This document shows, one piece after another, positions 1 through 12,616 of a stretch of 64,000 nt of DNA; position 1 is the first letter of the stretch; every line of letters starts with the position of its first letter. Origin of the DNA: Crocodylus rhombifer (Eukaryota > Chordata > Crocodylia > Crocodylidae); NCBI GenBank assembly GCA_038503035.1, contig JAVSML010024440.1:62001-126000 (forward strand), read 5' to 3'. The translations under genes and the position numbers were made by a program. The notes beneath the pieces were generated by a model, which saw only the letters and a program-made list of their open reading frames with translations, had not been told where the DNA came from and ran no database searches.

Positions 1-3000
1 CTTGTAAAGAATTTTTTCGTTATGTCTAGTCTGAAGTGCTCTTCAATCAGTTTTTGCCCATTATTTCTTGTCCTCCCTTGGGGGCCCTTGGTGAATAGAT
101 GCTTTCCCAGGCACTGATGTACACCCCTGATATACAAATATGCTGTCACCAAGTCCCCTTGGTCTTCTTTTCTCCAGGTGGAACAGTCCCAAGTCTTTCA
201 TCCTCTGCTCATATGACCTGGCCTCTAGGCCTTTAATCATAGCTCTCCTTTGGACTCTGTTGAGCTTCTCCACATCCTTCCTGAAGTGGGGTGCCCAGAG
301 CTGGAAGCAGTACTCCAGCTGTAGTTTCACCAAGACTGAGTAGAGCGGGAGGATGACATCCTTAGCCTTGCTCAAGATGCCTCAGTAGATGCATGCCAGT
401 GTTTGATTAGCTCTGCCAGCTATGGCATCGCATTGGTAGCTCATGTTCATTTTATGGTTTATCATGACACCTAGGTCTCACTCAGTTGTGGTGCTTGCCA
501 GCATAGCACTGCCGAGCCTTTAAGTGTGTTGGGGATTATTTCTCCCCAGATGGAGCACTTTACATTTCTCTGTATTAAATGTCATCAGGTTGACCTTACA
601 AGCCTGTCCATTTTGGCTTGTATTGCCAGCCTGTTCTCTAGTGTGACCACATCCCCCCATAGTTCGGTGTTGTCAGTGAATGTTGCTAGTTCACTTGTAA
701 TACCTGAATCCAAATTGTTGATGAACATGTTGAAAAGCACTGGTACTGAACCCTGAAGGACACCGCTGGTCACTTTCTGCCATGTTGACTCAGTTCTGTC
801 AATCAGTACTGTCTGGGTCCTACCTTGGAGTCAGTTACCTAGCCACTGGACTGTGAAGTAGCTGAGGCTGCATTTTCCCAGTTTAACCAGGAAGATATTG
901 TGAGAGATGAGGTTGAAAGCCTTTTTGAAGTTCAAGTATATAACATCAACCTCATTTCCCCTATCCAGGTGCTGAGTTACCCCATCGTAGAAGGAAATGA
1001 GGTAGCCTGGCATGACCTGCCTGGCATGACATGTTGGCTATCCTTCAAAATACTGCCTTCTGTTAGCCTATCAGTAATGGATACTTTGCTAATTTTCTCT
1101 GGGATTTTACCAGGGACTGAGGTCAAACTGATAGGCCTGTAATTCCCTGGGTCCTCCTTCCTCCCTTTCTTAAAGATAGGCCCCATATTGGCCCTTTTCC
1201 AATCTTCTGGGACCTTTCCCAAGTGCCAAGAGTCTTCAAATAACTTTGCCATAGGTTGCACAGTGATGTTGGCCAGTTGTTTTAGCACACTTGGGTGTAG
1301 TTCATCTGGTCCTGCTGATTTATAGATATTTAGCCGCTCTAGGTGCTCCCCCACAGGGTCTATGCCAACTCTGGGAGGGTGGTCACCCCCACCATGAACA
1401 TCCTGGACCCGATCAAGCAGGCTGACACTCTTGTATTGGTGGAATACCAACGTGAAGCATTCATTCAGGAGTTTGGTCTTGTCCTGAGTGTCAGTTATAA
1501 GCTATCCCATTTCATTCATCAGGGGCCCTATGCTTCCCTTGTTTTTCATCCAACTTCCTACATAGCTAAAAAAGGACTTTTTGTTGTCCTTGATTCTGGT
1601 TGCCAGTTTGTATTTGAGTTGACTTTGCTGCCCTAATCATCTCCCTGAAGGTGTAGGTTGTTGCTGCATACTCTTTTTTGGTGGTTTTTGACTTCCATCA
1701 CTTGTAAGCTCCTCATTTTAATTTAAGGAGGTCCATGACTTTCCTAGTGAGCCAAGTGGGTCTCCCAACCCTTTTGCTGCCTTTCCTGCTAAAGGGAATG
1801 GACATCCTTTGAGCTCTTAGGACAGGGGTAGGCAAAATGCAGCTCACGGGCTGGATTCGGCCTGCCAGGCTATTCTATTTGGCCCGCGGTGCCTCCCCAG
1901 TATTTAGAAAATTAATAGTTATCTGCCCCTGGCTGCCTGTCATGCGGCCCTTGATGGCTTGGCAAGACTCAGTAAACGGCCCTTCACCTGAAATAATTGC
2001 CCGCCCCGTCTTAAGATCACTTCCTTGAGGAACGACAGCTCTTCTTGTACTCCCTTTCTCATAGGACCATAGTCCCGCAGGGCCTCACCGACCAATATCC
2101 TAAGCTTGTGGAAGTCAGCTTTCCTAAAATCAAAGATTTCTACCCTACTGGCTGGTTTCCCTGACTTATGGTGCATAGAAAAGGTGGTCACTGTCACCCA
2201 GTTTCCTTTCAATCCTCAGGTTGCTCACTAGATTGTCCCCTTTGGCCAGAACCAAATCTAGGAGTGCCTTGCCCTGGTTGGCCCCTTAGGCTTCCTGAGT
2301 TAGATAGAGCTCCTCAATGCAAGTGAGGAAGCTTTGTGAGCAGTCAGATATGGATGAGGAGCATGGGGTAGTGGTCAGAGGGCTAGACAAGTTTTGGAAT
2401 CCTTTCAGCCAAATCCCGGATATGAGCCCCTGGGAGGCAGCAGACCTCATAGGTTAGAGGGTCGGGGTGACAGATTGCTCCCTCGGTCCCCCTCAGGAGG
2501 GAGTCGCCCACCACAACCACCTGCATCTCTGGGGTGGCTGGCTCCCTTCCTTCCTCCAGAACCGGTACATTTGCTGACTACTCTGCTGGTGCTGTAAGAA
2601 GCATAAACCTGTTATGCAGTTCCAGGGGAGGAGTGACCCTGGCACTGCATGCCTTGGACCCGAGATAACCGTCTCCCAGGCAACCCCAGGATGGGACTCC
2701 AGGTCAGTCTCTTTATTGTTCTTCTTCCTGCTGATGGGTTTCAGTGTTCCTCCCTCTGTGTTCTTTTGGTGAAGAGCCCGGTAGTAGATGTCAATCTCCT
2801 GTGCATGGGTCCTGATAGTGTGAAGCCTGCTCACCTCTGCCTGGAACTCTTCCACCTGGCACTCCAGAGACCTCACTAGGGAGCATACCCCACAAATGGG
2901 GTTGCCCTTGGTCCCATTCCCAGTTGCTGGCAGCTGTGCCAGGCAGTCCCTGCAGCCTGGAGCCATAGGCTCCATCTGGGTGGAGGCCGGAACCAAAGGC

Positions 3001-3180
3001 TCTGTTGGGTGGAGGCCTGAGTGGTGCAGGGTGGGGGGCTCTAGTGCGGGGGAGGCAGGAATCTTTAGGGTACGATGCATCTCCACCATTGTGCGGTGTA
3101 ATCTAAGCTACTGCTGCATACCTGAGTACCTGACTTCTCTATCTCTCTGCTCAGAGCCTTGTGCCCTTACCCTGTTCTGA
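1..3180 (-). mobile_element. Old CR1 LINE, antisense, with an ORF1-like part
   Basis: Reading the minus strand, ORF1-like sequence comes first (about 3089-2493), with a Cys pattern CRDC...CGVC and a coiled-coil-like stretch. Then come pieces of the region ahead of the reverse transcriptase (KADFHKLRILVGEALRDYG near 2100) and reverse transcriptase fragments (KSAGPDELHPSVLKQL, GNYRPISLTSV, VLQGSVPVLFNMFINNLDSG) down to position 61. The coding parts are broken by stops and frameshifts, and most of the endonuclease seems deleted. Its 3' end lies at or before the left window edge. A hAT element interrupts it at 1823-2008, so the CR1 is the older of the two. Confidence 0.85.
1823..2008. mobile_element. 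Short non-autonomous hAT element inside a CR1
   Basis: The 186-bp insert begins CAGGGGTAGGCA and its reverse complement begins CGGGGCGGGCA, hAT-type terminal inverted repeats. It is flanked by near-identical 8-bp sites TCTTAGGA (1815-1822) and TCTTAAGA (2009-2016). It interrupts the CR1 frame. It has no coding capacity. Confidence 0.8.
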
Positions 3181-3379
3181 CTCCCACAGCGCATCCATTT
3201 GCATGCTCTGTTTGCATGGCTTCCTGAGGGGCTGGGCTAAGTATGAGCTGGTGGGGGGGAAGGCATTACCCTCCTTGGCTTTGTTCAGCTGCCACGCAGA
3301 GACCCCCAGCAGACCATCCAGCAGACCCTGACCCTAAATGTGGAGCAAGGAGTTAATTGGGGACTGTGGTAGGTGGGTG

Positions 3380-6180
3380 CTAAATAGTGGTGGTGTGGCA
3401 GTTCAATCTGAAGGTCAAGATTCCTGATGATTATAAAACCCAAGTAACAAAAGCCATCTGACACCAAGAGATTTACCTTCCAGAGTGATGTCAGATATTG
3501 GTTCTTCTACCCCTTGGTACGTTATCAGGCTTTTCGAGATTAATTGACAACCCGAAGCTCTTGCATAACTCAAATCTTCCCAAGAGATTTTGCAGGGAAG
3601 ATACGCTCTAGGCAACCAAGGCTGTGTCATCTGCAAACCAGAAGTCTCTCATAACCAGGTATTTCACCTTGGTTTTCGCTCTAAACTTTGCCATGTTGAA
3701 CAAGCCTCCATCTTGTCTGGTTCAAGGATAAATGATGTCATGGCTGTCTTTGAATGCATAAAGAAGTAGGAATGAAAAGTAGATGTTAAAAAGCCTGGGG
3801 GCTAAGACACACCCCTGTTTCACCTTGTTGATTTCAAAGGAATTTGATTCTTTGTTTTCAAACAGTACAGTTGCCTTCATACCGTGATATAATGAGCGAA
3901 AGATGTTCAACAATTTGGGGGGACAACCCAGTTTCTTCAAAACAGGCTCTGCCTGATGACCATATTGAAGGCCTTTGTCAAATCAATGAAGACTGTGTAC
4001 AGTGGTATGCTTTTTTTCTGTACAATTCTCTTGAAGTTGCTTAACTGAGAGTATCATTTTAGTGGTGGAGTGTCCTGAGTGAAAACTGCAGAGACTTTCA
4101 GGATAGATTCTTTCACCTAGAGATTGCAGTCTAGGGAGCATAATGTGAGTGACAGCTTTTCTGATGATGTTCAACAGGTTGATGTAGTCACAGTCACTTT
4201 TATTCCCCTTGTTCTTGTATAATTGTACAAACTGAGCGTCTTTTGAAATCTCATGGTACTGCTTGCTCTTTCCAGCAGAACAATATAACTTCATTAAACT
4301 TCTTGTTGGCACGTTTATAGATTTTAGCAGGCAAGCAGTTGTTGCTGGATGCTATGTTCCCACGGATCAATTTAATGACTTTTTGCAAATCTTCTAATAT
4401 TGTCATAGTTTCCAGGGTTGGAAGGGACCTGAGCAAATCATTGAGTCCAGACCCCCTGCCATGGCAGGAAAGAGTACTGGGGTCAAATGACTCCAACAAG
4501 GTGTACATCTAGCCTCCTCTTAAAGACCCCCAGGGTAGGAACCAGCACCAGTTCGCTTGGAAGTTAGTTCCAGATCCTAGCCACCCTGACCGTGGAGTAG
4601 CGCCTCCTGATATCTAGCCTAAATCTACCCTCTGCCAGCTTGTGACCGTTATTCCTGGTCACTCCTGATAGTGCTCGGGGGAACAGGGACTCCCCCAATG
4701 CCTGCTGGCCCCCTCTGATGTAGTTTATAGACAGCCACTAGATCTCCCCTCAGCCTTCTCTTGTGGAGGCTGAACAGGTTCAGGTCCCGTAGCCTCTCCT
4801 CGTAGGGTTTGCCCTGCTGCCCCCTCATCATGTGAATGGCCCTCCTCTGGACCCTCTCCATGTTGTCCACATCCCTCTTGAAGTGTGGTGCCCAGAACTG
4901 GATGCAGTACTCCAGCTGCAGCCTGACCAGTGCTGCGTAGAGGGGGAGTATCACCTCCTTGGACCTGCTGGAGATGCATCTGTGGATGCATGACAAGGTG
5001 CAGTTGGCCTTCCTGACTGCATCCCCACACTGCCAGCCCATGTTCATCTTGGCATCAATGATGACTCCAAGTTCGTTTTCTGCCTCTGCACTGACGAGAA
5101 GGGAGTTCCCTAGCCTGTAGGTATGGTGCCGGTTGTTCCTCCCCAGGTGCATCACCTTGCACTTGTCGGTGTTGAATCCCATCCTATTCTCATCTGCCCA
5201 CCCCTGTAACCTGTCTAGGTCTGACTGCAGCCTATTCCTCCCATCTAGTGTGCCCACATCCCCCCACATCTTAGTGTCTTCAGCAAATTTGAACAGGGTG
5301 CTATTTACCCCCTCGTCCAAGTCACTGATGAAGATGTTGAACAGTGTGGGCCTGAGGACCGAGCCCTGCAGAACCCCACTGCCCACATCCCTCCAAGCTG
5401 AAAATGCCCCATCCACCACCACTCTCTGGGTGCGGCCCTCCAGCCAGTTGGTGACCCATTTGACTGTGTGGGTGTCGACACCACAGTCCGCCAGTTCCTT
5501 AATGAGCACGGGGTGAGAGACACAGTGTCGAAGGCCTTCTGAAAGTCCAGGAAGACTATGTCCACTGCTACCCCTGCATCTAAGGATTTGGTGATCTGAT
5601 CATAGAAGGCCACCAGGTTGGTCTGACAGGACCTGCTGCTAATGAACCTGTGTTGATTGCCCCTAAGCATAATCTCCCCTGCTGGCCCCTCGTGGGTAAT
5701 GTAGGCATGTTGTTCAAATGCATCATAACTTTGAACTGTGATAATCCTTTGAGCTCTTCATGTTTAATTTCAGTCTCACTGGAGTGTAGAATTCCATAGT
5801 ATTCAATCCAATGCTCAAGTTTTTTTTGTTCATCAGTGGTAGTGTTTCCATTTAAGTCTTTCAGCAAAATTGTTTCCTTCTTGACTGGACCAATTGCCCA
5901 TTTGATGCCTTCATACATTCTGTGGTTATCACCTGTGTCAGCTGCTTTCTGAATATCATCACAAGAGTTTCAGCCAAAAATCTTGGGCACACCTCTTAGC
6001 CTCCTTTTGCAATTCTCTTTGTTTCTTAAATTTTCTAGGGTTATGATGTTGGGAGATTTTATTGTAGATGGTTAATGCTGTCCAACCAGTGGTAGAAGTA
6101 TTTCAGAGTGTTCTTCGAACCAGTGATGGCCTCTGCAACCATCAACACCAAGACCTTCAACATGTATGGCTAGGCAAAAG
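3380..6180 (-). mobile_element. Degenerate non-CR1 LINE (RTE-like), split by a CR1
   Basis: On the minus strand the order is: DEQKKLEHWIEYYGILHSSE (near 5800), a gap filled by the CR1 at 4397-5699, then LINIIRKAVTHIMLPRLQSL-type sequence and ERIYPESLCSFHSGHSTT (near 4100), KKLGCPPKLLNIFRSLYHGM and KQGCVLAPRLFNIYFSFLLL (near 3800-3930). The catalytic FADDT box is near 3620-3637, and YLGF...NLDLQIEL lies near 3420. This is a reverse transcriptase unlike CR1; it resembles the RTE-type LINE often annotated as craniofacial development protein 2-like. It has several frameshifts and stops. The clade call is from memory. Limits are approximate. Confidence 0.72.
4397..5699 (-). mobile_element. CR1 LINE, 5'-truncated, nested in the RTE-like LINE
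   Basis: On the + strand it starts with the CR1 3' tail (AGGGTTGGAAGGGACCTGAG) and runs back through the reverse transcriptase C-terminal half. A 286-codon minus frame (5509-4649) carries GVLQGSVLRPTLFNIFISDL and the C-terminal block LRDLNLFSLHKRRLRGDL. The catalytic box reads FAED instead of FADD, and a TC dinucleotide gain near 5518 shifts the frame after AFDTVS. It is therefore inactive. The host RTE-like sequence continues on both sides. Confidence 0.88.
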
Positions 6181-6484
6181 TATGAAGGAATGGAGGCTAC
6201 CCTAAACTACCCCCGCCTCCCTTGAGACCATTGAGACAGAGTCCGAAGGCCACGTTGAGTCCAGATGTTCAGTGCCTCAATATTTGTAGCTTCTGCCAGA
6301 GAGTAACAGATTAGAGCTGCTGCTGACTGCCTAATGCCTCAGCAAGGGTGCGTTTCTGTCAAGGTGATGTCCCTTAGCTTTATCCCAAGCAAGGAATACC
6401 CAGAAGGCAGTGGGAACTAGGCTTTTAAGGTGGCTTATACTTGCCTACTCTGTTTGCAACATTGCGGTATCAGAATTTAAAGCT

Positions 6485-6521
6485 CGTGTGCGTGCGTGCG
6501 TGTGTGATTGATTGATTGATG
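6485..6521. repeat. Simple repeat (GTGC)n/(ATTG)n
   Basis: GTGCGTGC units pass into GTGTGATTGATTGATTGAT. It is a short compound microsatellite in intron 1. Confidence 0.8.
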
Positions 6522-8362
6522 GGGCAGCAATTCTACAATTGGGAGGAAGAAGAAATATTTTTTCTTTTTTCTTCTTTTTTAAGTCTTTCAAACTTGTTCA
6601 GTTCGTTGCAGTGGCTTAAAAGCAGAGTTAGCGGTTTAGTGGATGGAACAGGTGAAGTATATTTTAAATTATCATTTTTTATGTTTTAATTCATCTCCTT
6701 GTGCATGTGTGATATATAGTGGGGCAAGCAAAATGAATTGCAAAAGTGGAAGTTTAAACAGTGCATATGGTAATTGAGGTAAATGTGTGCTGTTCAGATT
6801 TTCATCACTAAGACAGTAAATTTGTTGCACTCCTCTGTCCAGTTATGTATTTACTGGACTGGGTCAACTGTTTGTTCTACCTTTTGGCTTTTGAAGTTCT
6901 GTGCCAACGCCTGTCTGGCTGTGGATTCTACCATAGACAATGTATAAGTGTTGACAATGAGGGGGTAAAACTCTGTGCTGCTGCTGCCAGGTGCTGGCTC
7001 CAGTTAGGCTGCCCACCCTCCCATTGGCACAGAAATCGGGGGGGGGTGGCGGGGAGCATATCTCCCTGTGCTCCCCCTCTCCCACATGTGTCACCTGTTA
7101 ATTCAGCTCTGCACATTCACTTCTGTGGCGTGTAGTTTTTAGGAGAGCACTTGTGCATAGCCAATTGATAGTGCATCAGAGTGGTAGTAACTTTAACCTG
7201 TGAATTTCTTGAAGAAGTACTCTACTGTTTTTTACAAAAGAAAATACTTTAATTCTTAAAAAAACAAGCTGCTTAAGTTATTGGTACAAAAATAATTACA
7301 GCATTAAAACTTTGTAGAATAATGAATATTAACTTGTTTATAGGTCTGAGTGATTTCCTTAAAAGTTTAGGCAAACAAAAATCTCTTAATTGAGTCAGTA
7401 TGAAAATGTTCAGGTTGAAATAACCTTGTTCCCTCCTTCCTTTTAAGCAAAGTTAGAAACAATTTTAATACAGAATGAGGTTCCAGCTTTAGGTTTTCAC
7501 CTAGTGGAATTTCTTCCAGGTGATGTGAATAATACAGTCCTCTATGTTGTAAAAAGAATATTGAATTTCAAATTTTAAAAAGTGGTATTTTGCTTTGTTT
7601 CTTGGTAGCAGGAGGTCCCTGGCGTCTTGTATTTTAGTTTAGAACGGAATGTTCACTCTGTTTGCCTAAACCTTATTCTTTGTAGACTGTAATTACTATG
7701 CATCTTGTTAGGTGGTGAGAAGATGATTTAGTAATTGTGTTTATAGAAGAAGAAGGCAGATTTCTTTTTTTGAAGATTAACATTGATTTAGCGCTATGCT
7801 GATTTTGGAAGCAATATTTTTTAAAGTAATTTGTATGTCCCTTGAAGTTCTGCTAGCTATTTGCTCTTGGTATGCATGCTTGAACTCTGAGGAAAGTTAT
7901 TTTTCCTTCAATGCTCACTTTGTCTTGCACTAGACATTAGAAGGATTTAAATTTTTTAATTGGGATACATGTAAAACCTTAACAATGTGTCCCTTTTCCT
8001 CCTCTCCCCCCAAACAATCAGTTTATTCTTTTTAAACTGTAGGTTTATTAGGGGAGGAAAAATCCTTAGCCATTAATTAGTTGGTAGGAGAGAAATTGGC
8101 AAAAAAGGTTTGGGGTTATTTGTTCATGATATGACAAGAGGTTCCTTTTAGATGTGCTTGAGGCTTTTCTCAGCTTGTTGTGATGGCCAGGGGAGACAGG
8201 CAGACTTGGGTCTCTCCCCTCTCTTTTTCTTCTTGTGGAGAGAACACAAAAGCCATTTTTTCCTATATGAATATGCCGTCTGTATTGCACTCTCTGCCAG
8301 ATAGTTACAGAACTATTCAATAATTGATCTGAAAAAATACTGCCTGACTGTTCCTTTGTGAG

Positions 8363-8724
8363 CAGCGGTATTCAATCTTTGGCTTGCAGGCCCGTCTGGT
8401 CTGCAGAGTCATGTCATCCAGACTGTGGGACTCCCCATGGGTCCAGAAATTTGGTGGCAGGGTTAATTTGGCAGCAGGGTAATGGCAGTTTCTGGACCCA
8501 TGGGGGAATGCTTGGGGCTGAATGAAGTGGCCTCACACACCACATTGCTTAGGAATGGGGCTGGGGTGGTGCATGGAATTGCTCTGTGACCACATCCAAA
8601 GTGGAGGGGTGGGCCAGCATGCTACATCACATCCATGGACTGACCCTGTACTGGATTCAGCCCATGGACTTGCCCCATACCCCTCATCCAGCCCTCTGGG
8701 CCAGATAAGTTGAGCATCTGCCTG
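8363..8724. mobile_element. Non-autonomous hAT element
   Basis: It starts CAGCGGTATTCAATCTTTGG and ends ATGCTCAACTTATC-type in reverse complement (CAGGCAGATGCTCAACTTAT). Flanking 8-mers TTTGTGAG and TTAGTGAC agree at 6 of 8. The body is GC-richer than the flanking intron and non-coding. Confidence 0.7.
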
Positions 8725-9749
8725 TTAGTGACTGCCTAGCAGTAGAGCTAGAATTAAAGGGGTTCAAAAACCAACAGAAGAAAACAGCCTGATGAAGCCA
8801 TTTTAGCCCACTGTTCTGAATGTGACTTACAGCATACACCACGAATGGCTAAAAGAGCCTCTCTGCCAGAGCCTATCTGTTACAGAAAAGAATAATTATT
8901 TTAGGATGTTAAATCTCTCTAAGAAGAGCAAAAGCATGGTAGCTGAGAGGAAGATAAGGAACAGCCTCCAGACAAATGTAGTTATCTCAGTGCCATATTT
9001 CCTTTATTGAATTTAAATTCCATTGTTTCATTTATTTTCTTCTTGTAATTTGCAAATTGGAAGAGGCAGCTTGCAGCTCTTTGTGGGTGGGGATGGTGGT
9101 TCTTGCTTCAGTTTTTAAGAGAGCTCTTTTTAAAAAATAAAACCACGAGAGACAAACTAGTCATTTGTTTGGCTGGAATTTGATGAAAGCTATTTTAAAA
9201 TTATGATAGGATGGCTAGGGATTGCAGATCCCTTTTTTATTATGTGAATAATACCTTTGACTTCAGGACCATTAACTTGTTAAATCTATATAACCACACT
9301 GTTGCCCTTGTTCTTTCCTTCTTGTTCTTTACGGCCACATTTTATGTCTTATCTGAAATAGTAGGCTTTTCATGGGAGGAAGTATGTCATTTTAGATATT
9401 GGTACAGTCTAGCACAGCCTTCTCTTGATCATGATTGGGGTCTCCAGATACTAAAACAATACAAATAATAGTAAAAAGATATTTTAGGCATTATAATCCT
9501 GCATTTTCAACAGTCCAATTCAGATCATGTGAGTTGTTGCTTGATTCCTCAAGGCTTGAATCAAGAACCGGTTTCATTTCAGTATTATCTTCAGTCCAAA
9601 TATGATTTTACTATGACTTGGCATAGCAGCATTCCCTGCTTCCCATAGCCCCCTTGTTTATTTAAACTTCAGCTAGGGAACTTTCTTCTTTTTTATTGTA
9701 TTGTTAATTATTACAAGGTATCTTACAGTGACTGATATATGTTCTACAC

Positions 9750-10543
9750 TAGGAGTATGCGAAGTGGCCCTATTAGATTCAGATTTGGCCTGAATAAGGG
9801 ACAGTATTTTGATTAATTGATTCAGATCACTGTCCCTGATTCAATTCAGCCGAATCTAAAGATTCAATGCTAATTCGGAGAGTCAGAGATTTGGACACAG
9901 ACACAGCTTTAAGTTTTTTCTACATACCTTGAGGTACCAGGCACAGTTCATAATGCAGAACGCTGCAGTGCTGGGGCACATGCAGCATGCCACAGGAGTG
10001 TGGGGGGGCCCTCCATGTGCTCGGCGGTGAACCCAGAAATGGACTGGAAGTACTTCCTGTCCACTTCCAGGTCTGCCAGGGAACATGCAGCGGTGCCTCC
10101 TGTGCCCTGGCTCAGTAATCGGCTGCAGGGGGACCCCAGATGCCTTCCCCCAGGAGGCACCAGTTGCTGAGTTGGCGGGGGGCCTGGTACACTTCCCAGT
10201 GGACCTAAAGTGTACTGGAAGTGCTTCTGGTCCACTTTTGGGTTTGCTGCCAAGCATGGTGGGGAGCCCCCTGTGCTTCTGTGGGACACTCCATGCGCCC
10301 CAGCATTGCAGCACTCATGGGCTGCCTGCTACCTAGACATATTTAGAAAAAAACATATAAAGTTGTCTCTATGTCCGAATCTCTGAATCTTTCTGAATCT
10401 CTCCGAGTCGATTCGGAAGGTTCCAGTTCAATTCGGAAAGATTAAAGGGTCCTCTGATTCAGTTCAGATTCGGCGATTCGGCCACCAAATAGGGCCAGAT
10501 TTCCACTGAATTGAATCAGGGACCGAAACTTCACAGAGCCCAA
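9750..10543. mobile_element. hAT-like element with GATTCGG-rich ends
   Basis: The ends contain many copies of ATTCGG/CCGAAT and GATTCAG in both orientations around a GC-rich centre (9950-10340). The outer ends TAGGAGTATGCGAAG and the reverse complement TTGGGCTCTGTGAAG are similar, and 7 of 8 flanking bases match (TTCTACAC / CTCTACAC). It has no transposase. Overlapping short ORFs in the GC-rich centre are not genes. Confidence 0.65.
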
Positions 10544-11988
10544 CTCTACACCTTGATTCTAACAAACTGGCAAATGGGTCTGCAAATTTTTGGAGACTAA
10601 CTACAATGAAGAGTTCCAGTCTAGTGCATCTTAGTGCAAGTGTAAAAGTCTGTGCCTTTGTATCTCTGCCAGAATAGTCCAGTCATGTATAAAAATGTTT
10701 GGCAATGTAAGTCTTGCAGTGTATGTGCGTAGCTAACTAACATTAATCTCTGCTAGGGTGACTGCTGTGTCACTTTCCAACTGTGTGACAGAGTGCTTTA
10801 TAAAGTATTTCCTTCTCCATCTCTAAGACGCCATACTGACACGTCAGAGTGAGAAAAAACCCCTACCCTCATGAAATAACAGGGCGAAATATAAATAGGT
10901 TGAATAAAATCGCAAGGTTAGAATTTGGCCAGGATCCTGGTGCTGTCATTTTAGGGCTTTGTGCAAATTGCCATTGGTCTTTGATAATCTTAAATGGTCA
11001 GATACTCAGTTTTGTGTGTCATCCAAAAGACAGGACTGCCAGCAACATGGTTTTCTCCTAACAAGATAGGTTATTGTTTCAATATTGACTTACAGGGAAG
11101 AATGCCACCTGCTGAAGTATTAACTATGGGCTCTGTCTTGTCTTACAACACTGTTGACCTGACTTGCGCCCCTGTTACTTTATGAGAGGTAACAAGAACA
11201 GGATAAGGTGGTTTTCTTGCATATGCATATGTAACTTAGCCTTTATTAGTCATTTTTTCCAATATCTAGTTTGAATCCTAACTGCAAGACATTAGCTGTG
11301 CCGCTCCCAGCATCACAAATGGATTTGGGCAGTTCAAGGTGCATTAATGGAATCTGGTAGCACCACTTTGAATTTATTTTTAAAAATAATATATATACCT
11401 CAGAACAAAACCCCCTCCATCTTCTTCATGCCCCTTCAACTGGCTGCCACAGAAGCCTTTTGTAATTATTATTGGGGAACATATTACAAAGCTACAGATA
11501 TAATTGGCAATTACGCCACCAAATAAAAACACACCTTTAATTATTGAATTTTTAAGTGGTCCTTTCCTTTTTGTGTCCTTGTGACAAGGTATTCAGCAGA
11601 ATTTGCAGATTTGTTGGAGCTTGGCAAGTCTGCACTGTGAGAGCTTCTGCTGTGGCCTTGAACTTGCAACCTCTGGGCCATCAACCCTGCAGTTATGCTA
11701 TATGTTCTGAGTTGCTTACACAATTAAGTGAATGTGTGTTGGGATGGGGACTAGAATGTGCTAGCAACCAGAGTATGAACTCTTCAGGGGCTCTGAGCTC
11801 ATACTGTGGCTGCTAGTGCTAACATGAACTAATACTTGTGAGGCAGCATCTTTATTCTAACATAACTTGGACTAGCCCTCTTGAGTCGGTGCTGATCTGT
11901 TAGACCATAATACATTTGCACTTTCATTCACAATTGTTTATAGAGAATTCAGGTAGACTGATTTGGTTGAATTCTAAGTTGCCAAAAA

Positions 11989-12238
11989 GGGGTCAGCAAT
12001 TCATGGCTCATGGGCTGAATCCAGCCCGCAAAGAGACAGATCCAACTTGAGTAGCTTAAAGAATGGGCAACTCTCTTGGGCAATAGTGGTGGTGTTACCG
12101 GGGTCCTACCGTCTGCTTTGTTCTATCTCTATTCCCCCCATAGTACCTGATTGCTGCAGATCTGTGGAGATGTGTAACCTGTATCAGAGGCTAGGTTGCA
12201 AATAGCTGTACATGGTAGCAAAAAGTTGGTAACCCCTG
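11989..12238. mobile_element. Short non-autonomous hAT element
   Basis: The left end GGGGTCAGCAATTCATGGC mirrors the right end, which in reverse complement reads CAGGGGTTACCAACTTTTTG. Flanks GCCAAAAA and GCCAAACA match at 7 of 8. The first bases of the left end seem lost. Confidence 0.72.
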
Positions 12239-12616
12239 GCCAAACATGCTCAGATGCTATGGTAACAAACACTGTAAAAACCTAGTAAACAAAAAAGCAA
12301 GTTTTGAATCCACAATAATAGGAATGCCATAGAATTTCTGAAGATAAAACCAAAAGTAGTATCTCTAACAGCACCAATTTGATTTGCTCTGTTTTATATA
12401 AAGGAATATAAGCATATTGAGGCAAATGTGAAGACTGCAAATGTTGTGGAGTGGAAAGCAGTTGGGTGTGGCAAAATGATATTGAGGGGCAGGTAGTAAG
12501 AAAGCATCCTAGCTTTCTGCTATGTAATAGGAAATTTGAGTAATGTTATCCTGAATTTAATATTTCTTATGCTTAAACACAAAATTTTTGCTAATACTAA
12601 ATATTAAAACAATTAG

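Noticed and set aside
2493..3089. 198-codon minus ORF as a host protein
   Set aside because: It matches the ORF1-like part of the adjoining CR1, not a host gene; its Cys pattern is typical of such ORF1 proteins.
9883..10336. ORFs of 83-143 codons around 10 kb
   Set aside because: GC-rich core of the 9750-10543 element; low-complexity translations without family resemblance.
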